A DNA stretch of 64,000 nucleotides from Limanda limanda (taxonomy: Eukaryota; Chordata; Actinopteri; Pleuronectiformes; Pleuronectidae). Both the position numbers and the translations under genes were made by a program. Location: positions 10,495,428-10,559,427 of the forward strand of contig NC_083658.1 of assembly GCF_963576545.1 (NCBI RefSeq), in the 5' to 3' direction. Numbering within the stretch: the stretch's first letter is position 1; every line of letters begins with the position of its first letter. Below, piece by piece: positions 33,902 to 48,236 of this stretch. Under the pieces are notes generated by a model that made no database searches, had not been told where the DNA came from, and was given only the letters and a program-made list of their open reading frames with translations.

Positions 33902-36524
33902 CATGGGTTGACTTGGCTTAGGAAATATTATTCAGGCACATGCTTTGTCTTTTTAGAGTTAGCCATCTCTTTCTGTCTCGTTTTGAGTAAAGATGGAGGG
34001 ATGGAGAGAGAGCTCAGGGGTCAAGTAGCATATAGGCTACGAGGCGCACTTAGGAAAACGGACCAAAAGTGTAATGAGGAGAAGCCTGCGACTGTCTTTT
34101 CCCGACTGCAGGTGACGATAGAGATGCCTGGGTTTAACAAGATTAACCGTGAGGTGTGTTGGTCTTGTTTCCCGCTGCGAGATGCAATTTGCCTTAATTT
34201 GACCTAATTGGAAGAGGTCTGCTGCTGCAGGCCGCTGCCAGGTTTGAGGGGCGGGAGCGTGGGAAAAAGGGGACTTTGGTCTGAGCCGCAATATTATTAA
34301 ATTGGGGGGGGGGGGGATATAAAGAGAGTGAAGGATGGAGAGAGAGGAGAGGGGGAGAAAGAATGAGGGAGCAGCAGAAGGATGAGGCAAACACACACTC
34401 ACACACACCTGGGTTGGATTAACTGTGGCTAGCAGGGAGGCTGTGTGTTAATGGAGATTTAATAGGTTCTGAAATGACTAACCACAGTCATACAAAGTGT
34501 TTGTGTGTGTGTGTGTGCAGATGTGCATTGTGGGTTTATTATATGGATGTTTACCTGCACCTCCACACGCTTTGTGGTTTTACAAAGTGATAAATTCTTT
34601 CCATTTTAATCTCAGTTGACAGGGGGAGAAATTCGGCTTCGGAAAAATGGTAACAACGCAAAATGGAATTTGGTTCTTTCGGTGGAATCTGTGCACGAGT
34701 GAAAGACGCAGGAGTTCATTCAAGACTTTTCTGGAGTCTGACTGAGGCTGTTAGATATTTGAGAGTTTTAAAAATACAGATATATTGGATAATATTGATA
34801 TTTTTGGCATCATTAAAATGCATAGTGGCTAAAATAATCTTGTCAGTAACCTGGCCAAACTTTATTGCTGCAACGATATTTCTAGACTAGTTAAAATGGC
34901 TATTTTTGTGCAGTAATTTCCTGTAGCTTTCAGTCAACACATACCGAAACCAGTATATTGAATAATGGCCATGCAAATAAAGTTTACTGGTTTCTCTTCC
35001 TCTCTGTGGATTGTGTACGTAATGGCCATTATTTGAGATTGCAATGAGCTGGGATGGTGGTGGGATTTGCACTTTAACTTTACAACTTCACTGTTATTTT
35101 GGTGTATCCACTTTGCACCATCATTTAAATTTTGATGGTAGAACAATTATTTGAACATTGGGATGATGTAGTTTGGTATAATACGTTTATTGGGGGTGGG
35201 ATGGGGGGCTGTTTTCAATTTGGTTTGAGGTGGCAGCCTCAGGCATCCTCCAGTCACCATCCTTACTTACATGTGTCCGACCTTTGAGTTTAAATGTTTA
35301 CAGATTCTGTGTTGGGACACCACTGATTGTAACATCACATTTTCCTTAATGTTTCCATATCAGTGATAAAGAGTTTCCCCTTATCTGGGTGTGTGCCACT
35401 TTGCTAATGTCTGCAAACAGAGGTCTATTTATCTTCAAGGAAGTCAAGTTTTTAATTTCTTTACCTATACAAAGTGTATTATCAAAGGTTAAGTCACTAG
35501 TTGATCAAATATTTGGATCCTTCAAAGACCAGCAGGAATTAGGAATAAGGAATGATTTTACTTTATTGCTTTGTTGTGATAGAATGAGAATATATGAGAA
35601 CAGATGTTTGGTCTTTGTTTTATCCTCTGAAAGCTGCATTTGCTAATTGCACTGTGCTGAATTCTTCAAAGAAGATGAGTCCAGAGGTGGATCATTTTCA
35701 GATCAGATTATAATGACTCATTTGTAGTGTAATGCAGCTGCACAGGCCCATTTCCGGTTTTGCTTTGTTTCTATTTCTTTTTGCTGGGCTTTCAAACTCT
35801 TAACTCCGCCGACTTCTCCTCTCTCCCTGACTGCGAGGGGCTGTCTGTTGCCGCGGCAACAACCGGGTGATGTAAACACGGCGCTGACCCTGGCTGTAGG
35901 AGCGAGAACAAAGAACGCATCCCTCTCGAACGTAAGCATTAGGGGATAGTTTATATGTTCAAAGGCTCTGACGCAGTTAGTGAAAGTTCTCGGCAATGGA
36001 AAAAGAAAAATCAGACGCATGAAACACTGACTGAAATTATAAATAGATTTGAAAATAGCCATGAAGATTGTTGAAAGGTGGGAGACGTCATCCTCCTTGA
36101 ACATCCTTTGTGCCTTACCTGCCATTATTTCTCATTATGATTAGTGTAGGAGGGGATGAGAGAGGCACATTTGAGAGTTCTGCAGTGATTTGTGTGCAGA
36201 ATGTGCGACATCTATACACGTGTCATATTTTATCCTTGTAACTCAAACTGTGTTGTTTTCCTGGAAAAAGCCAAAATCCACTGAAGATCCAGACTTCCCT
36301 TCTTTCTCTTTATCATGTTGCAAATTTAAGTTTATCATTATAAATATTTAAAAACGAAATTGCTGAAATTAGGACTAGTGCCTCGATCGTCACATGGTGC
36401 TAGACAAAACTCAAAATTTACTTGACGAATAATTGTTTTTTTCGGTTGTTGAAGATGTTTTTTGTCATTTTAGATAGTGATGTTTGTTCAAGTGCTCATT
36501 TCTCAACTTAGTTTGATCTGAATT
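33902..36524. other. intronic DNA, little recognised
   Basis: No exon supported. Contains a G11 run near 34305-34315 and a 12-bp inverted repeat AATAATGGCCAT at about 34960 and 35022. Confidence 0.4.
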
Positions 36525-36539
36525 TGTTATTTGATGCTA

Positions 36540-36620
36540 TAAACAAGTGGTGAAACATCATGATTGACAGCTGAGACTGACTTCCGATTGGTCGAGCATG
36601 GCACTGGCGGGATCTCCCTG
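36540..36620 (+). repeat. dispersed repeat copy (GATTGACAGCTGAGACTGAC)
   Basis: Second exact copy of the 20-mer, at 36562-36581, preceded by GTGGTGAAACATCAT and followed by CCGATTGGTCGAGCATGGC. These flanks match the general form of the copy at 50 kb. Confidence 0.6.
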
Positions 36621-36851
36621 ATGGCTCTATGTTGTGAACTTATTACTTACTACTTTAATTGACAGTCAAGGGCCAGATTTGTGAATTTTGTTCATATATG
36701 AATGGAAGTATTTATTCTACAAAACACACAAACACACACACACACACAACTAAAGGAGAGTGCTACATATCAGTTGGACAGGTTAGAACGGGCAGCCACT
36801 TATTTCATGGTTAAAAAGACAATACAGAAGAAGACACTTTTTCAAACACAG

Positions 36852-36854
<3 letters not shown>

Positions 36855-36908
<54 letters not shown>
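36855..36908. repeat. (GT)27 microsatellite
   Basis: Fifty-four bases of uninterrupted GT. Confidence 0.95.
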
Positions 36909-36910
<2 letters not shown>

Positions 36911-37235
36911 CATAAAATGAGGTGGTGGGAGTGTGGGCGGAGCCAACAGGGGAGTCGCGCTTGGATTCCAGCTGCATTCCAGGGAGAGAAAAAGAGATGG
37001 ATGGATGGATCTGTCAACCCCCACCTCCTGTCTTTCTTCTCCCTTCTTCTCCTTCTATCCCTCCACCCAAACACACACACATACACACACACACAAAAAC
37101 AGACACACACACACATACAGTGCACGCAGAAGCTGAGTTTTTTGCCTGGTGAAGCTCATGTTAAACCACATGACAATACTGTCTGGGAAATTAAAACCCT
37201 CCTTAGAACATAACCGTTGCTGTTTGTGTGTGTGT

Positions 37236-37375
37236 TTGGGTCTTTGTACGTTTGCGAGGACCGATGTTAGAGACCTTCTTGGCTGGTCCTCACAACTTGA
37301 AAGCAGAGCGAAAGCAAGTTTTAAGGTTAGGTTAAGGTAAGGGGTTAAGCAAGTTATGATTCAGGTAAATCACCA
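37236..37375 (+). repeat. dispersed repeat with AAGGTTAGGTTAAGG core
   Basis: TTTGCGAGGACC, GGTCCTCACAACTT and AAGGTTAGGTTAAGGTAAGG followed by TTATGATTCAGGTAAATCACC form a block that I recognise as a common teleost interspersed repeat. It is not telomeric, since the units are irregular. Confidence 0.5.
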
Positions 37376-38337
37376 GGACACATCTCTGTGCATGAGCGTG
37401 TGCGTGTGTTCTCGAGTTTATGCTGCTTTTTCCAGATTTAGATGTTTCAGTGGTCAAAGCCAAATCAGACAAAGTAAATGTTTAAACGAACAAGCTCTTT
37501 TGGAATGGTTGTGTTAGGACACATTGTTGAGACAGCTGAACAATTCACAAGTGGAGCATACCAAAGCACAGCAAGAATTTGTGAAGAAAACCCAGAAAAC
37601 CCAGATATTACAAAGAAACAGCGCCTTTCTAGCTCTTTTGGGGGGAGATTTCAGTTATTGTCAACAAATTTCCCCAAGGGACCAAAGGGTTTACCTCAGT
37701 GCCATCTGTTGTCACGTGTAGGCATGGACGCAGCCACTGCACTTTGTTTTGAGTCACAACCATGAAGTACATCCTTCACTCTGTTGTGCCAATACAGCTT
37801 AACGGAGCAAAAAGGACAAGGACCGACCTGCAGAAAGTCAAAGTTGAATCCAACCTTTTCTACTGATGTTGCTGGCAGTTTACACATAATAACAAAGAAG
37901 TTAACATTTGGTTTTCCTGTTGTAACTGGGGTGCACTGCACTGTTCAATGACATTTAAAGTCATGAACTGGCCCTGACTCCTAGAACACATATATGTGGA
38001 AGTATGTCGGTGGGCTGACGTTATCTATAAAAACTGTCCAGCTACTCTCAGCCACACGTTATTTAAAGTTGTCCCCCACTGAGCTTTAGAGCGGCTGCAA
38101 ATTCACATTCAATCCCTTTAAAGTATTATTATAACCTCATAGTTTTTTCACTGAAGCACCACATAAGCTGTTTTTATATCAATCATAGAATGAAGTGTAT
38201 AAAAGATACCGACATCTGGAGCCTTCTGTCTTTCCTTGAGTCAGAATTATATCCAATTTCGTATGATGATGTTACTTTGTGTCAGTTTTCTGTAAATTCT
38301 CTCCACAAGGCGATAAAAAAGTTTCATGTTGGACTTT

Positions 38338-38684
<347 letters not shown>

Positions 38685-38689
38685 TCTCA

Positions 38690-41460
38690 AAGAAATAGAA
38701 CTAACAGTCCCATCTTTGAAAAGCTTCAGACCTGTGGCACAGCTTCAGAGCTACACTGCTTGTGTATTCAGGCGAATCAACAGTTTGGTCTCAAACCCGT
38801 ATTATCAGTGGACGGATAAAAGCATCACTGCCAGTGGTGAACAGAGCATTGCTAGAAGGCCGCTGTGTTTATACTGCAGACTAAACATTTAGACCAAGAG
38901 CTGAGAACTGAGGCTGCTCAGTTTGACTTTGATAAAGGTTTGATATGCTTTGGGCCAGGTGACCTGTGGAGATTGCACACTACCGCATTCACGGACTGTG
39001 CATACAACTAGTCACACATACTGTACACAGTGTTCCTGCAGCTCTGTAGATGCACGGGCCAATGCAGGCAGGCACATAAACATGCATATTGTAAAACACG
39101 GATATTGGAAAAATCTGGGGAATGCAAATACATGCACAGGCTGATAAACACAGATGAAGGCGATGTCCAATCACTGTCACTTGTGTTCTTCTGCTATGTC
39201 TGCAGGGTTCAACTGAGTTCAAAGAACATGGGAGGCCTGATCCAAGTAAAAATTGCATAGTGAGGAATTACGCTGAGCAAAATACAGTGGATTTTCCAAA
39301 ATAATTTATATTACATTTACAGCGTTCCTTTAAACATCTTGTTCTCATATTCCAAAACTAAATGTCCCACTTCTACAAATAGTTGTCATATGAAATGGGG
39401 GTAATATGGCAGTAAAGGGCAAAAGGTGGGAGGGACTGTTCCAAAAAATGCAACAACTGAAGACCGTAGACAGAAGACTACACAAAGAAAGAAAAAATGA
39501 ATGGTGGGACAGAGAGAGAGAGATCTGACTCCAGGGAGACGCCGTCAGATCTTATGCTTGTTTCTGCATCTTTTTGAATTATCAGCAGTAGCTATGGTTA
39601 AGTGTTGGACTATTTCTCATATCTAGTAATTTGCCAAGTGACCAGTGAAATAGCTTTAACTAGCCCCGAAATATTCCAGCCTCCAAACTAAAACATGAAG
39701 GTGTAACTTTATATTTATCTTAGTTAATATGGACGTAAGGGTTGTACGTTTTAAGTAATCAAATGACTAACTACAATATGACTCAATCAAACGCATATTT
39801 CGGCTGACAGTCCCCTTATCGCTTATGTGACATGATTTTGCTGAATCCGTATGTGAAATGATGAGGACAATATGAGGACATTTGCACCCGTTTTCCCAAC
39901 TGTTATTCATCCTTGGACAACATCATAGACTTGGAATATTTAAAACCAAAAGATAAGTCTAGTTTAACCGCAGTCTCAGAGCCAAACACAAAGCAGAGAC
40001 TGAGACTTTGAAATATGCTAGAATGGTCCTGAATGTCTGGGTGCGAATAAACATATGGGCAGAAAGTGTTTGGATGAACGTGCAGAGAGAGACGCTATTC
40101 TTCAGGAGGTTGAGGCAACACGCTTGGGTCACATCACTCAGTGGACATTTTGATTCTATTATTGAAGCTGTTCCAAAGCCTCCACTCGGGCGTCTCTGGA
40201 GATTTGCTCACTGCAGATAGACTCTTCACCGGCTGCTCCTTTAGTTTACTCAGGAGTTGGTCTTCTACGTCGGGCCGAAACTGTGTCACTGACAAAAGGA
40301 GAGAGGACAAAGTGGAAAGAGGGGGTTTGTGTTGTTGTTTTTCAAATGTGTTGATAACTTGACGTTTTATAGCAGCCACGGAGCTGGTGGTTTAAGTGCT
40401 GTCACTTTCCATTAAAGCAAATTGACTGAATCGGGAGGAATGCCTCCATATTTTTGAGTTTGCGGGAGAGAGAAATAGTATGTTTCACTTTGTTATGTGG
40501 TCACATTCTCAATAGATTTTACACTCAGTTCATCCCCCGCATCAGTTTATTTGTGGGTTGTTGTTTTGGTAGAACATGTCAAGCCTCACGTCATTAATCA
40601 GATATGGAGTTTGATCGTTTTAAGGAAAGATCCCCAGTGACTTTTACCCCAAATCTCAGCTCATGTGAGCATGTTGATCTCACGTCATTCTCCCTGTTTC
40701 CCATAACGATACGCACGCATTTGCTCTGGTGCTATGGAAACAAGTGAAGGCTATTTCTTTTCTTCTTCTTTTTCTGCCACCAGAAAATGTATCACACGTC
40801 ATGAAAAAATCTGCATGATTTCTCAATCCTGCAGGACATGACTCAAATCGACATTTCAGAGCAGCGTTCGTGAGACTGAACGTGAGATACACACATGATG
40901 GTTCCCGAGGGCTGATCGCACACTACTGGGTTTACGATGGACTATTAAACTGCATAAGCATATCTTGTTAAATTCTGACACGTGGATATACAAACACATG
41001 CACACACACAGTATCAGAGAAACACACACGTCCTTGTTATTGTGCTGTCCGGCACAGCTGGCAGCTGAGACACCATGGCAACTGCTATGGCAGAAAACAT
41101 TAAGGTGGCGTGGGCGGTGGAGGACTGTGTGTGTGTGTGTGTGTGTGTTTGTGTGTGCGCATTGAGTTGGAGGAGCTGGAGCTGAAAGACAAGTGTGTGT
41201 GAAACAGCCTTTTTAACACGGACAACAAGATCACTTGAGGACCCAACAGGTTGTTGTGCACATGAGTGCTGCCATCTGTCTTTGCCTCCATTACAAAAAC
41301 CAACAACTCTAAAGACCACGTCGCACTCAACACTTATGGATACAATATCCACAAAAGTTGTATTGTTAATTAAATAATTCCCTCATATGTCTGTGTTTTC
41401 AATCATTTCATTTCATTTTCAAGGTTCAGCAGTAATCACGTGGGAAAGCTAATGTTAGAG
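38690..41460. other. intronic DNA, nothing recognised
   Basis: No exon supported. A (TG)n stretch lies at about 41127-41156. Confidence 0.4.
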
Positions 41461-41464
41461 AAAG

Positions 41465-41592
41465 TGAAAAAATCCTGGATCTGTCTTTATTCTAAGTTTT
41501 GTGGAGATCTGTTGAGTAGATTTTGTATAATCCTGCCGACAACCAACCAACTTCCGGACAGGGGTGAAAACATAACCACCTTGGCAGATAAT
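41465..41592 (+). repeat. dispersed teleost repeat, copy 1
   Basis: AAGTTTTGTGGAGATCTGTTG, TTTTGTATAATCCTGCCGAC, then AACCAACCAA and GGTGAAAACATAACCACCTTGG. The same order is found reverse complemented near 42607 and 55455. It is a common unclassified teleost interspersed repeat. Confidence 0.6.
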
Positions 41593-42081
41593 TTGCAGAA
41601 CCAACGTTGCAAAAGTCACATTTAATTACCTAAAAGAAGAAATACTGACCATTTTTCATGGTTTAGGATTTTAAATGTTTGCACTCACACATGTTCTGTT
41701 GGCGGCTGCCACACGCTGAGTCATCTAAACACAAACACCCATAACATGACCCGCGTCTGACACGCAAAGAACCCGACATAATGGCAAACAGCAACCAGAC
41801 AGTGACGGTGGAGTCACATGGGAAAAGCTGCCTGTCAACCAGTGAGGCAAACAAGCTGACAGAGCAGCTGGCAGAGAGATGGATAGATGGGTGGAAGGGT
41901 GGAAGGTCAGATCTGCCGATATTTACATGAGTGCAGAGATGGACAGACCAGAGCAGACCCAGGTAAACATATACTGGGAAGTGTGGAAAGAGCCGACTCC
42001 TTTTCTTCCTCGGTTGGAAATGATGTCACTGCAGGTCAGGTGATGAAAACGCACAGGCCCGGTGAGGTATGCATGCTGACA

Positions 42082-42201
<120 letters not shown>

Positions 42202-42606
42202 GTCCTGGATTCCATTTGTCTTGTGAACAGGAAATGTTATCACCTGTTCGAAATCTGATTATTTTCACTGACACACTGAAGAAAATGTATTTTTCAGACA
42301 CAGTGACCTAAATCAGACGTGAATGGAAATGGATTTACATCTGCTGCTGTAATCCAGAGGGAATGCCAACCCTCAATTTGAAATGCTGCCCTTATAATCA
42401 ATACATTAGAGGCTGCTATTCATGTAATCGTTTATTTAGTAGCTATTTACCAGATGCTTTAATGGAGCAACGGTTAAACTGGCACAAGATCAAGAACATT
42501 TAGTGGCTGTAATTGCTTGGAATAACAAAACTAAATCTTTATTTGTTGTATAAACGTCTGCATGAAAAGGATGCATTCATGCCAGCCAGTTAGGATCAGC
42601 GTTTGA

Positions 42607-42735
42607 AACTGTGGTTTACGTTTGTTTGTCTGTTTGCTATTTAGCAGGATTACGCAAATGCTACTCAAGCAATTTCCTTGAAGTTTTGTGTGTGGCACGG
42701 CCGAGGGAAAGATCCATTTTAATTTCGTGGCAGAC
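42607..42735 (-). repeat. dispersed teleost repeat, copy 2
   Basis: GTTTGTTTGTCTGTTTG, AGCAGGATTACGCAAATGCT, CAATTTCCTTGAAGTTTTG and GATCCATTTTAATTTCGTGG give the reverse-orientation form of the repeat at 41465, extending further on one side. Confidence 0.6.
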
Positions 42736-43156
42736 CTCGGATGAATTGGCAAATCCAGGATTTCTTTTCCACTTACTGTAACATGGCGAGACAGGGCGTT
42801 TTTCTGATCACAACTACAAATATACATTTTCCAATCAAGGTTTTTCCTAATTGCATCCTCCATGAATGGAGTTCAATGAATTACACAAAACAATCATCAT
42901 AACACCCTTATAATCAAATATTCCATATGCAATCTATGCAACTATAAAGTGCACCGCTCTACATTGATACATTACACAGGTCTTGGCTGCAGTTTGGTCT
43001 TGGCACCAAGAATTCTTCACGTGCATCCCCACCTGCCCCCTCTACTCTCGCCTCCACGTCTATTGGCCCCCAGGACAGGGTATGGAGATTTAGGACAAGT
43101 GGGTTGGCCTGATGATGGAGGCATCCAGATTGAATCCAGACCCATGCTGTCATCAC

Positions 43157-43158
<2 letters not shown>

Positions 43159-43206
<48 letters not shown>
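43159..43206. repeat. (TG)n microsatellite
   Basis: About 24 TG units. Confidence 0.95.
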
Positions 43207-43210
<4 letters not shown>

Positions 43211-43214
43211 TGTG

Positions 43215-45266
43215 AGAGAGAGAGTGTGTGTCAGGCCTTCTAAAAACATCTTTTCTGCCCGGACCCTCTGGAGCGAGACCGAGACAAGGCGGCATCAGTT
43301 AATCATGTTTGTTTGTGGGTGACTTTAATTTACCTCCCAAGTGAAGGAGTGAGCCCACATTGGTGGAGAAGCACTGTCTCTTTCTCCCTCTCTCTCTCTC
43401 TCTCTCTTACACTCACACACACATTCCCCAGTTGTGAGGTCATCCCCCAGAGCTGCTTTGTACTGCTCCTGCTGTAAATTCGTTTACGTGTGCCCAGTTT
43501 TTTTAGCTTCGCCCCCCCCACACACACACACACACTCTCTCTCTCTCTCGTTTTCTCTGTCCCTCACACTCGTTCTCGGCTCCGTCTTGTGAAATCAGGG
43601 TCAAAGTTCGTTGCCCGAAAGAAAGACGGATAAAAACGCAAAGACCACAAAGTAATGAGCACAAGGCTGTTGTGAGCAAACTCCATCGTTTTGTGCCCTT
43701 TTGTTTTTTATCCGCTGTACCGTGTTTTTTTTGGTTGGATTTTTGGTGGGATTTTGCTCTTGTTGATTGGAGCGTAGGTGGAAAATAGGGAGACAGAGCG
43801 GTGAGCTAGCAGCCTCAGATTTGATCTTTTTTTGATCAGGCATCTGTGACTTATCATCAGATCCTTAGCCCATCCTGAATATCCCAAGGTAAATCTTATT
43901 TTCTAAAGTAAAAAACATGCTTTTTAGCAGGAAGATGGTAAAAACAACTAAAGATCTAGGTTATAGAAAGCTGCCATACTCACTTTACTTCCCCTTTGAT
44001 TGAATCCCCTTATTGTGCTGATTTCATTGCACTTTCTTTGCTGCAAGTGTATTATTTGAGACTTGTGTGATCAGGTATGAAGAATCGTCCAGCATGCAAA
44101 CAGCTGTGTATTGAGCAAATAATCGTGGCAGCAGTTATGTTGCAAAATATTTTGTGATTGACTTTAACTGACATGCTTAGAACCACACCCACAGTGCAGC
44201 TTCACAATGAAATATAACTAAATTCAAACAAGCTGCACCATTGCTGCACACATCAGTCCACTGGGTATATCAGACTTTTGTGAAAATAATAATATTAACA
44301 AATAATACAGAACATTCCAGCAGGCGTACACTATTTGGCACACTGTAATGATGGTCTATGAACTCGGATTAAATATGATTCTTGACCTTCTGCCCACCTC
44401 TTTCATCCAGCGTCCCCTGAGAGGGAGTTTGTGGTGCAACACATACAAATACTTGGATTTTAGTCCCTTCAAAACAAAAGTGTTTGTTAAACACATCGGA
44501 GGCCTCACAGGATTCCTCTGTGTCATTTACTGGATCGTCCTAAAGCACTTTAACAGAATAGTTTCCACTCGGCGGAGTGATTTCACAACTCAGGCATTTG
44601 AGCCTTCAGAGGGAGGGTATTGCACCTCCCATTGAATGATGTAAACATTAGCATTTGGCAGGACATGTTCACCATATAGCAGCGGCATTATAGGCTGGCC
44701 TCACATGTTCCCTGTAAAATTATTTTTTAGAAATCTCAAGACATTCATTTTGTAGAGGGTGATACAAGCAGCGAGTACATTTTTTATTTGAGATAAGGTG
44801 CATTAGAGGCCTTTTAAAAGATAATTGCAGATTTAAAATGCTGTACAAACTGTACAAACGTATTGTGCGCACACTCTGAGCTGCGCCTTCTATAGATTTA
44901 CACATAATAGCTGATGTTTGACTTATTAACACAAACAGGCCATTCCAAATTCAACAGTGGAAAATCCAATGCGCTCTTTGAAATCGATATATCGCCATAC
45001 ACGGCCTCACTTTAACAGTTTCAAGACGATATGAGAAGTGGTGGCCAAGTCGAGGGGACGTGTAGTTTCATGCTTTTCTTTTCAGACAAATTTATTATGT
45101 TCTAATATGCAGGAGAAGCCAATTCCTGCCAAATGCAACAAGCATGTGGAACTGCACATCCATACGTTATCGCCTGCCCGTTTTCCTCCTCTTCTCCCTT
45201 CCCTTGTCTTGGACACCGTCTCCTCCAGCCTTCCCTCCCTCTCCCACAGGCTCTGTGCACTGTGTG
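43215..45266. other. intronic DNA, simple repeats only
   Basis: A CT run at 43384-43408 and CA/CT runs at 43520-43550. No exon supported. Confidence 0.4.
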
Positions 45267-45295
45267 TGTATGTGTGTGTGTGTGTGTGTGTGTGT
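45267..45295. repeat. short (TG)n microsatellite
   Basis: About 14 TG units with minor interruptions at the left side. Confidence 0.9.
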
Positions 45296-47779
45296 CTGAG
45301 AGAGCCGTGATCACAGTGGGACCAGTGAAACACCATTTTAGGAGACAATGGGCTCCTCCTACAGGACCATAAACCACAGCTCCATACCTTACCACTGATT
45401 TCTAAGAGGAGAAAAATGCTTACACCAGTATTTACCTCTATCTACTCCTCATACACTGTCTGCATCAAAATGTATCGCATTTTAACAAGTCCAAGTTTTA
45501 TGACTATCTGGTCAAAAATGTGTTGTGCTGTCAGGATCAATCGTGATGTTTCACTAATTAAAACCAAACTTACCAGAAAAACCAGAACTTTAACACACAT
45601 CACCTAAAACAACAGAAACTATTTTTTGTTTAATGTGTACTTTTGAGTACAGTTAGCTTGGTTAACTTGGAGGAAGTGGGGTTCATGGAGGTCAAGAAGT
45701 ATTGGCTTCATCTAAGATAAGCTCGTGGTTTGTTGATACCTTTAATCCTGAAGTAACATTGTGAATTATTTATCTTCTTTTTTTTCCCTTCCGTGTTCAT
45801 GGTTCCTCCCCATTCCAAACTCATGTACTTCAGTTGACTTGTCTGCAGATACAAATTTAAGCGTCCACCTGGGCTTTGCCTGCCGGGATAGACTCACACA
45901 GACGCACACATTGGAAGAACCTGAACACAACATCACCTGCAGCCGCGGCATCATTCAATCCATTCATACTTGACAAGATCTGATCTGAAACCAGCCTCTC
46001 GAGAGCAATTCTCTGTACGAACAGGTTTCCTGTCACATGCAAAACACCAACGTCCCCTGGGGTTTCATGATGACTGCGAGAGATACACAGCCCAGGACAA
46101 TTGTGGTTTCTTCAGCAGTTTATCTTCTATCACCAGATTTCAGAGCAAAGTAAGTGTTCCCCTCAACGCTCCAGCATTCTTTAAATGGTTAGGCCACCAT
46201 CTGATAAGCAGCGTGGAATTCACTATCTTTCACTGATGCGCTCGAACACATTCACACACACGCGCTGCCTATAAAATGAGAGAAAATGTTATTGGTTTGG
46301 GTCTTTCTCAATAAACCCACTAATGCAGCGCAAAACAAAAAGGTTTTCATGTGCGTGTGGCCATGTGTGTGTGGCCGTTTGAGTGTGTGTGTGTTTGCAG
46401 CTCATGTTCTCCGGCCACTGTGTCCTTGATAAAAAGTGGGTTGTGCTCCATTTGTTCTGCATACTTCTGTGTTTTTATGTGGTCAGATGCAAGCCAAGTC
46501 TTTTGACACAGATTGCCCAATACTGGTATTACACAAACCCACACAAGCCCTCCCCCTGTTGAGGATCCTACAGTGTGTAGAGTGGCCTTTCACGGTCACC
46601 CATGAACACATATTTGAAAAAGGGTAACGCTCGTAAATCAGAATTGCCACTGGTTTTTACAAATGAGGCAATTGATCGCATTCTGCAGTTTGTCCTGTAG
46701 GTTCCTGCTGCTGTGATTTATTTGCTACAGTAATTATAGGCCTAACAGGAAATAGCTTTATATCTCCAACCTGACTTTCAGGAGGCTGAGACAAACATGA
46801 TTGACCACCTGGGATTTTCAAAGGCATGAGCTGAACTAAAAAGTCGAATACATTTGTCTTTAATATGGTTTGTGTAATTTTTGTTTTTTCTTAATACACT
46901 GATGTACAATTAACTAAAAATTTTCAGAAATTTGCAAGATGTCAGAATGACCATCCTTTTAAACAGTTTGTGGCATTTCTGGAAATTTTAGGTGAGAGTG
47001 GCAGAACAAACAACTTCAGTTTTTTGTCCCGGGAATCAGTCCGGGAATATAAGGGAAGGAGATTCACTTTAAAGTTATCCCCGGCAGAATAACACACATT
47101 TGTCACTCTCCACGCAGTCTCACCTGCTGCAGGAAACATTAAGGTTCTGCACAATGAAATGTCTAAAACCTAAAACCTCCCTATATGGGGTTTCCTCAGT
47201 CAAATCTTATCAACTGTGCAGCTTTAGGTCAGTGACATGAAAACATTTGAGTAGCCCTGTTGTTGATAATCAGAAAGCTTCTTCCACTGCCAGTCCTCCT
47301 CTTCCTCCTCCTCCTTCTCCTACAGGGCCCCGCCCCCTTCTTTGAATCCGTTTGTTCAGTGTCAATCACCCAGATGTAACAGAAAATAAGACAGGAAGTA
47401 CAGGGCACTGCCTTCAAAATAAAAGCAGTGAAAATAAAGAAACGTGAAGGATGTGGTTCATAGTGCTGAATAGGACAAAGAGGTCAGGTCTCATTGGTGT
47501 TAAGTAGTAATTCAATTCATAAATAAAGGCTTAACACATGTAGTGCAATCGGGTTACTATAATGCACGTTAATAGATACAGCGTTAATGTATTTCTAAGG
47601 GTCGATCAGACTGTCAAATACATATTTATGTTTCTTATTTAATTTCTCATCAGGCAGCAGTATTCCATGGTATGAATCGACTGATAAAACACGTTTCCTT
47701 TTGTATTCCACTTTGCTTTTCTTTCAATTCTGAGTCAATGCAACCCTGCCCTCCAAGGCTATTATCTTATTTAGAAAAT

Positions 47780-48194
47780 CCACATCGGAAGCGTAGTGTC
47801 ATTCTGCCGCCAGCTTGACGGGCTCTCTCAGCCTCCCCTCGCCTGGCTCAGCATCTGTCTTCAGCGGAGTGCGAGGAGCGCGCAGTATGGATCCGTGGCA
47901 CATTTACGCACCACGGTGTCCTCTCTGGCACGGGCGGGTTGTCTGACGCGTGCGTGTGTCTGGTGCACGGACATCAGCTCTAAAGCTCCAACTCTCCCTG
48001 CGAGAAAAAACTAAACTAAAACTGTTTTTGTCTTATTGTTAAAAGAAGGAGGAGGACGCAAGGAGACTTTTTACGCTCGGTTCCCGACGCGCACAGACGC
48101 ACACTTTTTTTGGACTTATTTTTCTTTTCTGACAGGATATCATTTGCTGCATCTAATTGTTTGTTTAACTATATGTGGATACTTCTTCTGGACC
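47780..48194 (+). promoter_or_regulatory. arhgap6: candidate internal arhgap6 promoter and 5' UTR
   Basis: A locally GC- and CpG-rich segment (GCGAGGAGCGCGCAG, GACGCGTGCGTG, CCCGACGCGCACAGACGCAC) in an otherwise A/T-rich intron, leading to a strong start codon at 48195. An upstream ORF of 19 codons begins at 47887 and stops at 47946. A second upstream ATG at 48173, in a weak context and another frame, overlaps the main start. No TATA box was recognised. The promoter role is inferred from composition and the adjoining exon-like structure. Confidence 0.4.
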
Positions 48195-48236
48195 ATGGGA
48201 GACTCCGTGTTCCTCGACAGGCAGAACACCTATCTT
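48195..48236 (+). CDS. arhgap6: candidate alternative first coding exon of arhgap6
   Basis: ATG in an excellent context (GACCATGGG) opens 14 codons, MGDSVFLDRQNTYL, followed directly by a consensus donor CTT|GTGAGT. The donor is in phase 0, identical to the donor phase of arhgap6 exon 1 (19890), so this exon could replace exon 1 and splice to the same downstream exon. It would replace the Ser/Arg-rich N-terminus with a short acidic one. The evidence is the start context, the donor, the phase match and the CpG-rich DNA before it. No acceptor or transcript can be seen here, and an unrelated nested gene is the main alternative. Confidence 0.5.

Noticed and set aside
48036..48194. Hydrophobic N-terminal extension upstream of MGDSVF that looks like a membrane segment
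   Set aside because: The frame is open but begins with TTG, with no in-frame ATG. The first good start is at 48195, so the hydrophobic stretch is probably 5' UTR.
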